This document shows, one piece after another, positions 17,146 through 25,402 of a DNA stretch of 64,000 bases. Both the position numbers and the translations under genes were made by a program. Below the pieces are notes generated by a model. That model saw only the letters and a program-made list of their open reading frames with translations, made no database searches and was not told the DNA's origin. Origin of the DNA: CAVYXZ01 sp965223835 (lineage in GTDB: Bacteria > Chloroflexota > Anaerolineae > Aggregatilineales > Phototrophicaceae); NCBI GenBank assembly GCA_965223835.1, contig CBDCXQ010000001.1, positions 5,580,001 to 5,644,000 on the forward strand. Reading direction: 5' to 3'. Positions within the stretch are counted from its first letter, which is position 1. Every line of letters starts with the position of its first letter.

Positions 17146-18234
17146 TTAAGCCTGTAGCCGATTCAGCGCCACGCGGGCCAGGTCATAATTGCGATTGAGG
17201 AAAACGGCCTGCTTATAATTTTCCAATGCCTGGCTGGTCTCGCCCTTTGCTTCACGGGCCACACCCGCATAATAGAAGGTTTCTTCGACAAAATGGCCGC
17301 CGCCATCATTCAGATTGGAAGCCGCCAACGCCAGTGTATCGTCATAGCGACCGACTGCATTATAGGCTTCAAATGGCCCAAACTGATACCACATCATGCG
17401 GTAGGGCATTCCGTGCTTGCGGGCTTCATCATAGGCCGCCGCCGCAAATTCATAGGCTTCTTGCCGATAGATTGGGGCCAGCGCCACGTAGGTCGAGCCG
17501 ATATTGAACCAGTTAAATGTATCTTCGGGATTGAGCGTCGTTTCGGCGCGGACTTCTTCGAGCGTGTTCAGCGCGTTTTGTTGTATATCAGCATCGCTGC
17601 CCAATAATTCGAGTAGTTCAGGTTCGCGGCCACTTTCATACAAGACGATGTAACGTCGGTTGAAGTGCCGCCAGTATTCATCAATGTGGTCATAGGTGTA
17701 CACATGATTGGGGCCTTCATAGCTATCGTGCGTCATGAATTGTTGAGCGCTATCATCATAACCGATCAGCAATAGATAATGCCCCATCCAGCCCAGGTCA
17801 TGCGGTGGTGGATCATAACCCTCTTCAATGATGACCGGAAATCCCTGCGACAGAAGGAGTTTCAGCAAGTCCAGATCACCGCCAATGCGAGTCAGCGCAT
17901 AGACCGGGATTTCGGGCACCTGATTGTTGACGAAGGCGATCATTTCTTCAGGGGTGACGTTCTTATCTTCACCGTTGGGTTTCAGCCAGTTGGCCGCACG
18001 CGTCTGATTTTCACTGTAGCCAAAATGCGTCAGCGCATTGGTCAATGTCGCCGGACCACAATTATTCCAGCCCTGATATTCAAACGTAAAGCCGGTCAGC
18101 GTGAAGGAACCGGGGACATCCGGGCGCGTACTGACCAGCACGGTCGACTCCTGTGCCAATGCACCAGCAACCGGCAACAAAAGCAATATGAAAACAAACA
18201 ATAAACTGCGTCTCATGGAGCTTTCAAACCTCAT
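17146..18234 (-). CDS. Secreted C39-like cysteine peptidase with TPR repeats
   Basis: This 362-residue exported protein has a signal peptide cut near ALAQE. A papain-like C39 fold follows, with Cys59 in GWNNCGPATL, His152 in GHYLLLIGYD and Asp170 in MTHDSYEG, so the catalytic triad appears intact. Residues from about 225 to the end form tetratricopeptide-like helices (FNWFNIGSTYVALA; ALENYKQAVFLNRNYDLARVAL). The combination suggests a surface peptidase bound to partners. Start could also be the Met at 18216, which would still leave a signal peptide. It is transcribed alone. Confidence 0.85.
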   Translation of the reverse strand: MRFESSMRRSLLFVFILLLLPVAGALAQESTVLVSTRPDVPGSFTLTGFTFEYQGWNNCGPATLTNALTHFGYSENQTRAANWLKPNGEDKNVTPEEMIAFVNNQVPEIPVYALTRIGGDLDLLKLLLSQGFPVIIEEGYDPPPHDLGWMGHYLLLIGYDDSAQQFMTHDSYEGPNHVYTYDHIDEYWRHFNRRYIVLYESGREPELLELLGSDADIQQNALNTLEEVRAETTLNPEDTFNWFNIGSTYVALAPIYRQEAYEFAAAAYDEARKHGMPYRMMWYQFGPFEAYNAVGRYDDTLALAASNLNDGGGHFVEETFYYAGVAREAKGETSQALENYKQAVFLNRNYDLARVALNRLQA

Positions 18235-18367
18235 TCACCTGCTATCCGACCATTGTAGACCATAACAGCCCAACACTACACTACGCTTCCCTGACGTTTC
18301 AATGCGCTCTAATCTTCCCCTAACCACCGCTGATGCACCCTGTAGGTTTAAGTTTTCGTTAAATCTA

Positions 18368-18395
18368 ATCTGCTACACAGCAGATGCTCTACAAT
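18368..18395 (+). promoter_or_regulatory. Palindrome and -10-like element before arsC-like gene
   Basis: ATCTGCT-ACAC-AGCAGAT is a perfect 7-bp inverted repeat (18368-18385) directly followed by TACAAT (18390-18395), a -10-like hexamer. It could be an operator for the downstream reductase gene, but no regulator gene is adjacent. Confidence 0.4.
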
Positions 18396-18453
18396 ACGAC
18401 GAACAACTTGCGGCAATATCGGCCTTTAGATCAACAGCGGGAATTTTATCAAG

Positions 18454-18876
18454 ATGTTCAATCAACAGGTACTCATATTATGCACCGGGAATTCGGCGCG
18501 TTCGCAAATGGCAGAGGGGCTATTACGAGCGTTAGCGGGCGACAGAATGGAGATTCATAGCGCTGGCAGTAAACCCTCAGTTGTGAATCCCTCCGCGATT
18601 ATGGCGATGCAGCAGCGCGGCCTCGACATCAGCGATTATCGTTCCAAACATCTCAATGAGTTTTTGCAAAAACCCTTCGATTATGTAATTACCGTGTGCG
18701 ATAACGCAGCCGAAACTTGCCCCGTTTTTCCTGGCCCGGCGCAGCGCATTCACTGGAGTTTTCCTGATCCGGCAGCCGTTGTAGGTACTGATGACGAGGT
18801 ACTCGCGGCGTTTGTCGAGGTGCGCAATAATCTGGAAAAAACACTATCCGAATGGATCGCTGACCTGAATGACTAA
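18454..18876 (+). CDS. arsC: Arsenate reductase, thioredoxin-coupled (low-molecular-weight phosphatase fold)
   Basis: This 140-residue cytoplasmic enzyme reduces arsenate to arsenite. The P-loop C10-TGNSAR-S17 is followed by the redox pair Cys82 and Cys89 in VCDNAAETCPVFPG. These positions are the same as in the well-studied thioredoxin-coupled ArsC from staphylococcal plasmid pI258, which separates it from plain tyrosine phosphatases. No arsR or arsenite exporter is next to it, so it is an isolated detoxification gene here. Confidence 0.92.
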   Translation: MFNQQVLILCTGNSARSQMAEGLLRALAGDRMEIHSAGSKPSVVNPSAIMAMQQRGLDISDYRSKHLNEFLQKPFDYVITVCDNAAETCPVFPGPAQRIHWSFPDPAAVVGTDDEVLAAFVEVRNNLEKTLSEWIADLND

Positions 18877-18878
18877 CA

Positions 18879-18887
18879 TGCTATAAT
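18879..18887 (+). promoter_or_regulatory. Extended -10 promoter before the receptor-channel gene
   Basis: TGCTATAAT is a perfect extended -10 element 54 bases before the ATG at 18941. It lies just after the arsC stop, so the channel gene can be transcribed separately. Confidence 0.55.
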
Positions 18888-18940
18888 AATCTCTTCGTGT
18901 CTGCCAAATTCGGTGTGCTATTTTGCCCATAATCCATTCA

Positions 18941-19993
18941 ATGCGTAGTGCCATCATCTTGTTCTTCTGTCTGATGCTGAGCAACAGTCTGGTTACGGCC
19001 CAGGAAGGAGAGCCACTGCGTGTCGCGACCAAATTATTTCCGCCGTTCGTCAGTGCTCAGGGCGATTCGTTCACGGGCTTCAGCATTCAACTGTGGGAGG
19101 TCATTGCCCAGGAGGCGGGACTGCCGTTTGAGTGGTACGAAGTCGAAACTGTAACGGACCAGATTGCTGCTGTGCAAAACGGTGAAGCCGATGCCGCAGT
19201 CGCCGGAATCAGCATTACCGCCTTGCGCGAAGAAGAGATTGATTTTAGCTTCCCCTACTTCGATGCTGGCCTACAAATCTTGACCCGGGTCGAGGCCTCT
19301 TCACCGATAACCCAAACGCTCAGCGCCGTGTTGTCGCCCGACTTCCTGCAATTTCTCGTGGTGGTTCTGGCCCTCATCCTGATTTTTGCGCACTTGTTGT
19401 GGTGGTTCGAGCGGCGCAGTCAGCCCGATGGTTGGCCCTATCGACAGGGTATTGGCAATGCGTTGTGGTGGTCGGCGGTGACGCTGATCGGCTTTGACGA
19501 TAAACCCCCCGCAACCATCGCGGGCAGGCTGATGGCGCTGGCCTGGATGTTCGCCGGTATTTTCATTATCGCCAACCTCACCGCCACCTTGAGTGCGGGG
19601 GCAACGGTCCGGGTGCTTCAAGGTGCGATCAACGATGTCTCCGATCTGCGCGATCATCGCATCGCCACGGTTGACGGCACAACCTCCGCGACCTACCTCA
19701 CGAACAACGGCATTGGTTTTGTGGGCGTGGCAAACATTGACGAAGCCTATGATCTGCTACGGACCGGGCAGGTGGAGGCAGTTGTCTACGACGCGCCAGT
19801 ACTGTGGTATTACGTGAGGACGCAAACCGACGACCGCTTTCAGGTCGTGGGGCAAATGTTCGAGCCGGAAAAATATGGCATTGCGCTGCCACCCGACAGT
19901 CCTTACCGCGAAACAATCAATCAGGCGATTTTGCGGGTCCAGGAGGATGGTACCTACCAGGAACTTTATAGACGCTGGTTCGGGGTCAATTAG
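18941..19993 (+). CDS. Prokaryotic ionotropic glutamate-receptor-like channel
   Basis: This 350-residue protein has a signal peptide, then the first half of a bacterial SBP3 ligand-binding domain (LRVATKLFPPFVS; DAAVAGISITALREEEIDFSFPY), a membrane helix (about 135-155), a re-entrant pore segment GNALWWSAVTLIGFDD, a second helix (about 197-218), and the second ligand-binding half (RDHRIATVDGTTSATYL; YGIALPPDSPYRETINQAIL). This S1-M1-P-M2-S2 order is that of GluR0-type channels. The pore motif reads TLIGFDD where potassium-selective relatives have TVGYGD. A TTG at 18923 is an alternative start. Its stop overlaps the convergent gene by four bases. Confidence 0.87.
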   Translation: MRSAIILFFCLMLSNSLVTAQEGEPLRVATKLFPPFVSAQGDSFTGFSIQLWEVIAQEAGLPFEWYEVETVTDQIAAVQNGEADAAVAGISITALREEEIDFSFPYFDAGLQILTRVEASSPITQTLSAVLSPDFLQFLVVVLALILIFAHLLWWFERRSQPDGWPYRQGIGNALWWSAVTLIGFDDKPPATIAGRLMALAWMFAGIFIIANLTATLSAGATVRVLQGAINDVSDLRDHRIATVDGTTSATYLTNNGIGFVGVANIDEAYDLLRTGQVEAVVYDAPVLWYYVRTQTDDRFQVVGQMFEPEKYGIALPPDSPYRETINQAILRVQEDGTYQELYRRWFGVN

Positions 19994-20604
19994 CTGGAAT
20001 CATTGTGGCGTTGCTGATAATAACGGGCTTCGCTCAGCACAAACTCAACCGTTGCTGCAATCGTGGGATCAGGCAGAATCGTTGCGGGTAGCGTATGAAC
20101 GGTCGATTCCAGTACAGCTAAGCGCCCATTACCGGTCACTGGGCCGATGCGAACACTGCCAACCTGTTCGCCAGTGACCGCTGCTAGAAGCAGTGAGTTT
20201 CCCTTCAACTGGGTTTCAGTGGCTGTTTTCAACACAATATGCAGTCGCTGGGCCGGGCCGGGATGATTATCAGTTGTCACCAGCACGTCGTCTTGTTCCC
20301 AGACATCGTCCGCGCCCAATGCAGCGACATTCAGGATGTTCTCAGCTAATTTTGCCCGCCCTTCAGTCGTTAAATAGTCGGTTGTATTCGCTGCGTGATA
20401 ACCCATCGCATCGAATACCAGCAGCATGGATCGCCCACCGGTTGCTTCACAGTGCCAGGCTGCGGTGGCACAGGCCTGGCCGACATCCAACAGCAACGTT
20501 GGTTCACTTGATGATGCTTTCAACTGGCGCAGGAAGGTGTATAAACGGGGCAACTGCTCAATGTCACCCCGCAGATTAGCGGTATAGAGAATGGTTCGTT
20601 GCAT
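19990..20604 (-). CDS. Metallophosphatase-like protein lacking metal ligands (hypothetical)
   Basis: I do not recognise a named family with certainty. The 204-residue sequence resembles the calcineurin-like/5'-nucleotidase fold: ILYTANLRGDIEQLPRL, LLLDVGQACATAAW, then LLVFDAMGYHAANTT. In active enzymes the equivalent positions read TNDxHG, DxGD and GNHE, so the metal-binding His and Asp residues appear to be missing. It may be a non-catalytic relative. The gene sits directly behind the nucleotidyltransferase gene (five bases apart, same strand), so the two are probably cotranscribed. Confidence 0.6.
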   Translation of the reverse strand: MQRTILYTANLRGDIEQLPRLYTFLRQLKASSSEPTLLLDVGQACATAAWHCEATGGRSMLLVFDAMGYHAANTTDYLTTEGRAKLAENILNVAALGADDVWEQDDVLVTTDNHPGPAQRLHIVLKTATETQLKGNSLLLAAVTGEQVGSVRIGPVTGNGRLAVLESTVHTLPATILPDPTIAATVEFVLSEARYYQQRHNDSS

Positions 20605-20609
20605 AGCTT

Positions 20610-21689
20610 CTAAAGCTGTACGTAACTGTTTTCCGCCAGAATCAGGCGATGGGCATCAGGCACATGCTGCGCTGATGTCACCTGTGAATTATCGGCTAGC
20701 AGGCTGGAATCGATGCGTCCGGGCATGTTGCGAATGACACAGTTTCGCATCACAATACTGGCTTCGATTTCGCTGCCTTCAATGATGACATTATCCCCCA
20801 GTGCAGTATAGGGGCCAACGTAACTATTTTTGATCACCACGTTATCGCCGATGATGACCGGGCCACGCACCACGCTGTCGATTACCTGGCTGCCTTTGCC
20901 CAGCAGAACCCGGTGGGTCACTTCGGAATTCCCCCGTATTTGCAGGCCATCTTCAGGCGGCGGCGAATAGGGCAGTTCACCTAACACAACCTGATTGGCC
21001 TGAATAATCGATTCAGGTTTACCGGCATCAATCCACCAGCCTTTCATGATATAAGGTCGTACTTTATGACCCTGACTGATCAGCCATTGAATGGCATCGG
21101 TGATTTCGAGTTCGTTGCGCCACGACGGCTTGATATTGGCGATGGCGTCGAAGATTGAACTACGGAAGAGATACACGCCCGAAATCGCCAGATTGGACGG
21201 CGGATTCTGCGGTTTTTCAACAACCCGAACGATGCGATCATAGCTTTCGCTGAGGTCGGCAATCCCAAACCGCTCCGGGTCGGGCACTTCGCCCAGTGCA
21301 ACGGCTGCTTCAGCATCGGAATCTTCAAACGTTTTGAGCATGCCTTCCATTTTGTCCTGGAACACGTTGTCGCCCAGAAACATACAAAACGGGCCATCGC
21401 CCACAAATGGACGCGCCAGACTGACGGCATGGGCCAGGCCCAATTGTTCGGTTTGCACGATGTATTCAAGCTTGACTCCGAGCGCACGACCATCGCCAAG
21501 CTGTTTGACAATGGGCGAATCCATATCGTTAACGACAATGCCGATGGGACCATAACCAGACCCCTTGAGGATGTCGATGGAGTATTCAATGAGTGCCTTA
21601 TTTGCAACCGGGACCAGCGGTTTCGGCATGGTGAGGGTGACGGGGCGCAGCCTTGTGCCCTGACCGGCTGCCAGAATGATGGCCTTCAT
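20610..21689 (-). CDS. Sugar nucleotidyltransferase with left-handed beta-helix (RmlA/GlmU-like)
   Basis: This 359-residue enzyme makes NDP-sugars, most likely dTDP- or UDP-glucose. The N-terminus MKAIILAAGQGTRLRPVT is the nucleotide-binding signature, followed by PKPLVPVANKALIEY, FLGDNVF and VVEKPQNPPSNLAISGVYLF. The C-terminal 100 residues form hexapeptide repeats (VVIKNSYVGPYTALGDNVIIEGS), as in the long RmlA/archaeal ST-type enzymes. ATG at 21689 starts the fold exactly and has GGAGG eleven bases upstream. An in-frame ATG at 21728 is unlikely. It probably supplies surface polysaccharide synthesis. Confidence 0.92.
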   Translation of the reverse strand: MKAIILAAGQGTRLRPVTLTMPKPLVPVANKALIEYSIDILKGSGYGPIGIVVNDMDSPIVKQLGDGRALGVKLEYIVQTEQLGLAHAVSLARPFVGDGPFCMFLGDNVFQDKMEGMLKTFEDSDAEAAVALGEVPDPERFGIADLSESYDRIVRVVEKPQNPPSNLAISGVYLFRSSIFDAIANIKPSWRNELEITDAIQWLISQGHKVRPYIMKGWWIDAGKPESIIQANQVVLGELPYSPPPEDGLQIRGNSEVTHRVLLGKGSQVIDSVVRGPVIIGDNVVIKNSYVGPYTALGDNVIIEGSEIEASIVMRNCVIRNMPGRIDSSLLADNSQVTSAQHVPDAHRLILAENSYVQL

Positions 21690-21866
21690 AGGCGGAATTA
21701 CCTCCAGGTTATATCTATGCAAGTTCATCTTAGCTGTTATTTATACACGTGAAAAGCAAATTTTACTTGCCCAGCCTATTCGACGGGCGTTTGCGTAACC
21801 CTAACGTCAGGTACGATCATGCGTGAGCAAATTCTCAAAAGCGTAAATTTTGTGAATGTTAGTCAC

Positions 21867-21894
21867 TTGCAATGCGCCGCCGATACATTACAAT
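21867..21894 (+). promoter_or_regulatory. Promoter of the PqqD-like/phosphatase pair
   Basis: TTGCAA (21867-21872), a 16-bp spacer and TACAAT (21889-21894) lie just upstream of the GTG at 21915. The predicted start would be about 14 bases from the start codon. Confidence 0.55.
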
Positions 21895-21914
21895 TATTCA
21901 ACGGATGAGTAGGG

Positions 21915-22226
21915 GTGAAAGTTATTTTGTCAAATCAATTTATTATCCCCAATAAAGCCAGTGAATTCAGTGCAACCGTTTTACCAGATGGTCGATGGCT
22001 CCTTTATCATCGTGACCAACGCACGGCGGTTACGCTCCATGCCGCTGCCGGAATCCTCTGGGAATTGTGCGATGGGCAGACATCAGTCAGCGAATTGGTC
22101 GAAGAGCTAAAAGCGTTTTATCCAAACACTTCACCCAAGCGACTGGTCCGTGAGACAGACAAGATGCTCAATGACTTCCTCGAACGCGGTTTGGTGGTCA
22201 ATAATGCAACCTCAACCGCGTCATGA
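21915..22226 (+). CDS. PqqD-family peptide-chaperone-like protein
   Basis: This 103-residue protein has the PqqD (RRE) fold: an N-terminal beta-hairpin (ATVLPDGRWLLYHRDQRTAVTLHAAAGILWELCDG) followed by helices ending DKMLNDFLERGLVV. In PQQ and RiPP pathways such domains bind the precursor peptide for a radical SAM enzyme, but none is adjacent here. It overlaps the next gene by four bases (ATGA), so it is translationally coupled to a histidine phosphatase. The GTG start at 21915 is the best available, and a TTG at 21927 is possible. Confidence 0.85.
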   Translation: MKVILSNQFIIPNKASEFSATVLPDGRWLLYHRDQRTAVTLHAAAGILWELCDGQTSVSELVEELKAFYPNTSPKRLVRETDKMLNDFLERGLVVNNATSTAS

Positions 22227-22816
22227 CACCTCATTTGCTCCTGGTGCGGCATTCCATTTCGCGCCAGGAGCCGAACATTTCTTCCCATCAGTGGACCCTG
22301 ACCGCTGAAGGTCGTGAGCGCTGCCAGATGCTGGCCGAGCATCTACGCGCTTATCAACCTGAACTGATCGTTACCAGCCCGGAACCCAAAACGATGCTGA
22401 CCAGCGAGTTAATTGCTGGGCCGCTCAAAATTCCAATTGAGCCAGAACCTGGACTAAGGGAACATCAGCGTGAGAACGCGCCTTATTTCGACTCAAAAGC
22501 AGTGTTTGAGGCGACGATTCGGAAGCTGTTGACCACGCCAGATGAACTCATCTATGGCGAGGAAACGGGAACTCAGGCTCGTATCCGGTTTCAGACAGCC
22601 ATTGAGCGCCGCGTCAAACAACACCCCGACCAAACGATTATTGCGACAACGCATGGCACGGTCATGTCGCTGTTTCTGGCTCATGTCGCCGCACTGGACC
22701 CGGTTAAGTTCTGGCAACAACTGGGAATGCCCGGTTATGTCGTGTTGCGGCTGTCCGACTATGAAATCGTCAAAATCGTGTACGAAGTCACCGAATGCGT
22801 GACGCACCAAAGCTAA
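22223..22816 (+). CDS. Histidine phosphatase family protein (phosphoglycerate-mutase-like)
   Basis: This 197-residue enzyme carries the phosphohistidine motif LLLVRHSISRQEPN, with Ser in place of the usual Gly after the catalytic His. It also has TSPEPKTMLTSELIA and the second catalytic His in ATTHGTVMSLFLA. The family removes phosphate from small molecules or proteins. It is coupled to the PqqD-like gene, an uncommon pairing. Its stop overlaps the convergent mazG stop by four bases. Confidence 0.9.
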   Translation: MTPHLLLVRHSISRQEPNISSHQWTLTAEGRERCQMLAEHLRAYQPELIVTSPEPKTMLTSELIAGPLKIPIEPEPGLREHQRENAPYFDSKAVFEATIRKLLTTPDELIYGEETGTQARIRFQTAIERRVKQHPDQTIIATTHGTVMSLFLAHVAALDPVKFWQQLGMPGYVVLRLSDYEIVKIVYEVTECVTHQS

Positions 22817-24264
22817 AGTCCCGCGGCCTTCGCCGCGTCCCATAGCGCATCCAGTTCGGCCAGCGAATGCTCATTGAGGGCTTTGCCGTTGGCCCGCACC
22901 TGCTGTTCGATATAGCGGAAGCGGCGGTAGAATTTATGATTGGCTTCACGCAGGGCGATCTCTGGCTCCACCTTGAGCCAGCGTGCCCAGTTCACCAGCA
23001 CAAACAGCAGATCACCGATCTCTTCCTGGCGTTGGGCGTCTGTTTCAGCGGCCAAAACCTCGTCAATTTCTTCGCGGACTTTGGCGATGACATCGCCTAC
23101 CTGCTCCCAGTCGAAATTGACCTTCGCCGCGCGTGATTGATATTGATGCGCTTGCAGCAGCGCGGGGAGTTGTGCGGGAATACTATCCAGCAGGTATTCT
23201 TCTTCTTTGCCAAGCGTCGCCTTTTCCTGCCGCTTGAGCGCCTCCCAGTTCGTGACGACCTGTTCCGGGTTATCAGCATCAACGTCACTCCACACATGCG
23301 GATGACGGCGAATCATCTTGGCATTAATGTGGCGCAGGACATCGGCCATCTGGAAGTCGCCGTTATCGGTCGCGATCTGGGCGTGCAGCACAATCTGTAA
23401 CAGCAGATCCCCCAGTTCCTCACACAGCGCCACCGGGTCTTCGGCCTCAATTGCATCCAGCACTTCATAAGCTTCTTCGATTAAGTACTGGCGCAGCGAA
23501 TGATGGGTTTGTTTGCGGTCCCAGGGGCAGCCTTCCGGTGCCCGCAAATGCGCAATGACCTCCTGTGCCTGTTCAAAGCTGGTCATCTCGCCCAATGCCG
23601 GAACATACAGCGAGGTCATGTGGCTGATGTGCGGGCTACGGTCAAGCTCAAACAGCGGCAAATCCTCGACCTGGGCGTCCGGTGTGCCTGCGGCGTGAAT
23701 CAGCTTGACGGGGAAGTCATCAGGATACTGGTTCATCAACGTCAGTTTGACATCGGAGGCGACAGCCGTGCTATATACCTGGCCCAACAACGCCGGAACA
23801 TCCGGGTTCAGCGCCGGATGATGCTGGGTTGCGACCTCCAGCCCGTCCATGATCTGTAAGCCATCCAGCGCATCAATTTCCAGCAGCGCCAGCAGCGGCT
23901 CAACAAAGCTGATGCCGTTGACGATCGCCACCGGGATACCTGCTTTTTTCGCTTCCATGAGTAGGCGCGTCGTGGTTGATTCACCCACCAGCGGATCACC
24001 GGGCACAGCGTAGACCACATCCCCGGTTTGTGCTGCAGTGATGAGACGCTCAACAATAGTCGCGTAAACATCTTCGAACTGGTCAATGCTTTCGTACAGG
24101 TCGTCGAAGCTGTGATACGTGATGTCGTTCTGCGGCAGGCAGCTCACACACCCATGCTGTGAGGTGCGCAAATAAACGGTATCGGCCTGTTTCAACGTGC
24201 GGTAGGCCTTGCGTGATAGATCGTCCAGTTCGCCCGGCCCTAAGCCCACAATCGTCAGCGTCAT
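22813..24264 (-). CDS. mazG: MazG nucleotide pyrophosphohydrolase fused to tetrapyrrole-methylase-like domain
   Basis: This 483-residue fusion matches the YabN/MazG architecture. Residues 1-220 form a SAM-dependent methylase-like domain (TIVGLGPGELDDLS; YAVPGDPLVGE). The C-terminal half is MazG with CPWDRKQTHHSLRQYLIEEAYEVLDAIE, then a second lobe with EEIGDLLFVLVNWARWL. MazG hydrolyses NTPs to NMP and pyrophosphate for housecleaning of damaged nucleotides. ATG 24264 has AAAGGA upstream and begins the fold, while the frame's earlier ATG at 24333 would add an unrelated stretch. Confidence 0.93.
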   Translation of the reverse strand: MTLTIVGLGPGELDDLSRKAYRTLKQADTVYLRTSQHGCVSCLPQNDITYHSFDDLYESIDQFEDVYATIVERLITAAQTGDVVYAVPGDPLVGESTTTRLLMEAKKAGIPVAIVNGISFVEPLLALLEIDALDGLQIMDGLEVATQHHPALNPDVPALLGQVYSTAVASDVKLTLMNQYPDDFPVKLIHAAGTPDAQVEDLPLFELDRSPHISHMTSLYVPALGEMTSFEQAQEVIAHLRAPEGCPWDRKQTHHSLRQYLIEEAYEVLDAIEAEDPVALCEELGDLLLQIVLHAQIATDNGDFQMADVLRHINAKMIRRHPHVWSDVDADNPEQVVTNWEALKRQEKATLGKEEEYLLDSIPAQLPALLQAHQYQSRAAKVNFDWEQVGDVIAKVREEIDEVLAAETDAQRQEEIGDLLFVLVNWARWLKVEPEIALREANHKFYRRFRYIEQQVRANGKALNEHSLAELDALWDAAKAAGL

Positions 24265-24513
24265 ACCCCGATTCCTTTTCACCGCTCGTTCATTACTACG
24301 CCACAGATTACCAGCGCGCGGCATTTGCGGCAATGCTGATTGATTATTCTGAATTAGCGGACGGTCTGTAAGGCTGTCCTATAAGTTGTGGCGGGAAGGC
24401 GAACGGGAAATACAAAATGAATGCTCTAGATTGTGGGTCTGAGGGCGATAGGGTTATTTCCGCGAGGTTGTCTGAATCGAGAAACTGATCTGCTAGATTT
24501 TGGCAGGCGCGTA

Positions 24514-24903
24514 TTATGTTTGAGGGCCACTATCCAGTTTCTGGCGTAGTTCTTCGTTAACAGCGCCCGCTTCATTCATCGTATCTAACCATTTTGCCCA
24601 AAGGTGCATATAATCATCCTCGTGTGGTTCGAAAAAAGGTTCACCTTCAGCAAAAATTTTTGCTGAAATAGGATACCAATCAGCCATACCTGCGTTTCTA
24701 CCCGCCGTCTCTATAAATTCATTTAGAACGTTTTGTGAGGAAACGTTAATCGTGAGCACATTAAATATGAATCCCTCCGCTGTTTTCTGATAACCTTTCA
24801 ATATCATCAATCGGCTACCCAATTTACTGGCTGCTTCAGCCAGCAATCGGTAGTTTGTTTCAGATCTGATGATCCAGTTACAAGCATAATGCTGTTGAGT
24901 CAT
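24514..24903 (-). CDS. Hypothetical protein, 129 residues
   Basis: I do not recognise this protein. The ATG at 24903 has GAGGGA nine bases upstream. The sequence alternates short strands and helices (ACNWIIRSETNYRLLAEAASKLG; RLMILKGYQKTAEGFIFNVLTINVSS), without membrane segments or motifs. It is soluble and acidic toward the C-terminus. It is visibly richer in A and T than the flanking genes, and lies 33 bases downstream of another small gene on the same strand, suggesting an acquired two-gene unit. Confidence 0.65.
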   Translation of the reverse strand: MTQQHYACNWIIRSETNYRLLAEAASKLGSRLMILKGYQKTAEGFIFNVLTINVSSQNVLNEFIETAGRNAGMADWYPISAKIFAEGEPFFEPHEDDYMHLWAKWLDTMNEAGAVNEELRQKLDSGPQT

Positions 24904-24936
24904 TGTCAAATATCCCTCATTGTAGTGGAGCAACAG

Positions 24937-25359
24937 TCACTCATCAGCTGCCATATTGTCCGGGGTAACGCGATGCCCGCGTTCGGTCAACAGCGCAGCG
25001 GCCTGTGCTTTGCGCAGCATCAGACGTTGACCTTGATCGACCAGACTGGTGAGTTCGTCGTGATCGTCCGCGGTGATCTCCCCTTGTGTATTGGCATCCA
25101 AAAGGATTTGCATCCGATCCTGTTTAGCCAACGGCATTTGTTCTCGTGCAATCGTCCAAAGGGCATCATCGGAAAAGTGCGCAAGTGCATCCAGTTCTGC
25201 TTGTTCATCAGGCGGTAGCGTCGGCAAGGGGGCAGAAAATGCGGATTCAAGTTGTTCCAGCAAGACTTTCTCCACTGGCTGTGCCGTCGCATCGGCAATT
25301 TGACGGGCGCGTTCATAAATATGGTCGGGAACAGATAGGGTAATTGGATAATCGCTCAT
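24937..25359 (-). CDS. Hypothetical protein with antitoxin-like N-terminus
   Basis: This 140-residue protein begins with ITLSVPDHIYERARQIADATAQPVEKVLLEQLESAF, which has the strand-helix-helix look of ribbon-helix-helix antitoxins. It continues with a charged helical region (ALWTIAREQMPLAKQDRMQILLD; LMLRKAQAAALLTERGH). From memory, similar proteins in Cyanobacteria and Chloroflexota are often followed by an HNH endonuclease gene, but the next gene here is not one. Function is unknown and a DNA-binding role is only inferred. Confidence 0.7.
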   Translation of the reverse strand: MSDYPITLSVPDHIYERARQIADATAQPVEKVLLEQLESAFSAPLPTLPPDEQAELDALAHFSDDALWTIAREQMPLAKQDRMQILLDANTQGEITADDHDELTSLVDQGQRLMLRKAQAAALLTERGHRVTPDNMAADE

Positions 25360-25402
25360 GGTTGGCCTTTTTCTTTCAGCATAGGGAAATCACCGCCGCT
25401 GG

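Noticed and set aside
24417..24488. A 23-codon ORF in the gap after mazG.
   Set aside because: Weak ribosome site, no promoter and no terminator seen.
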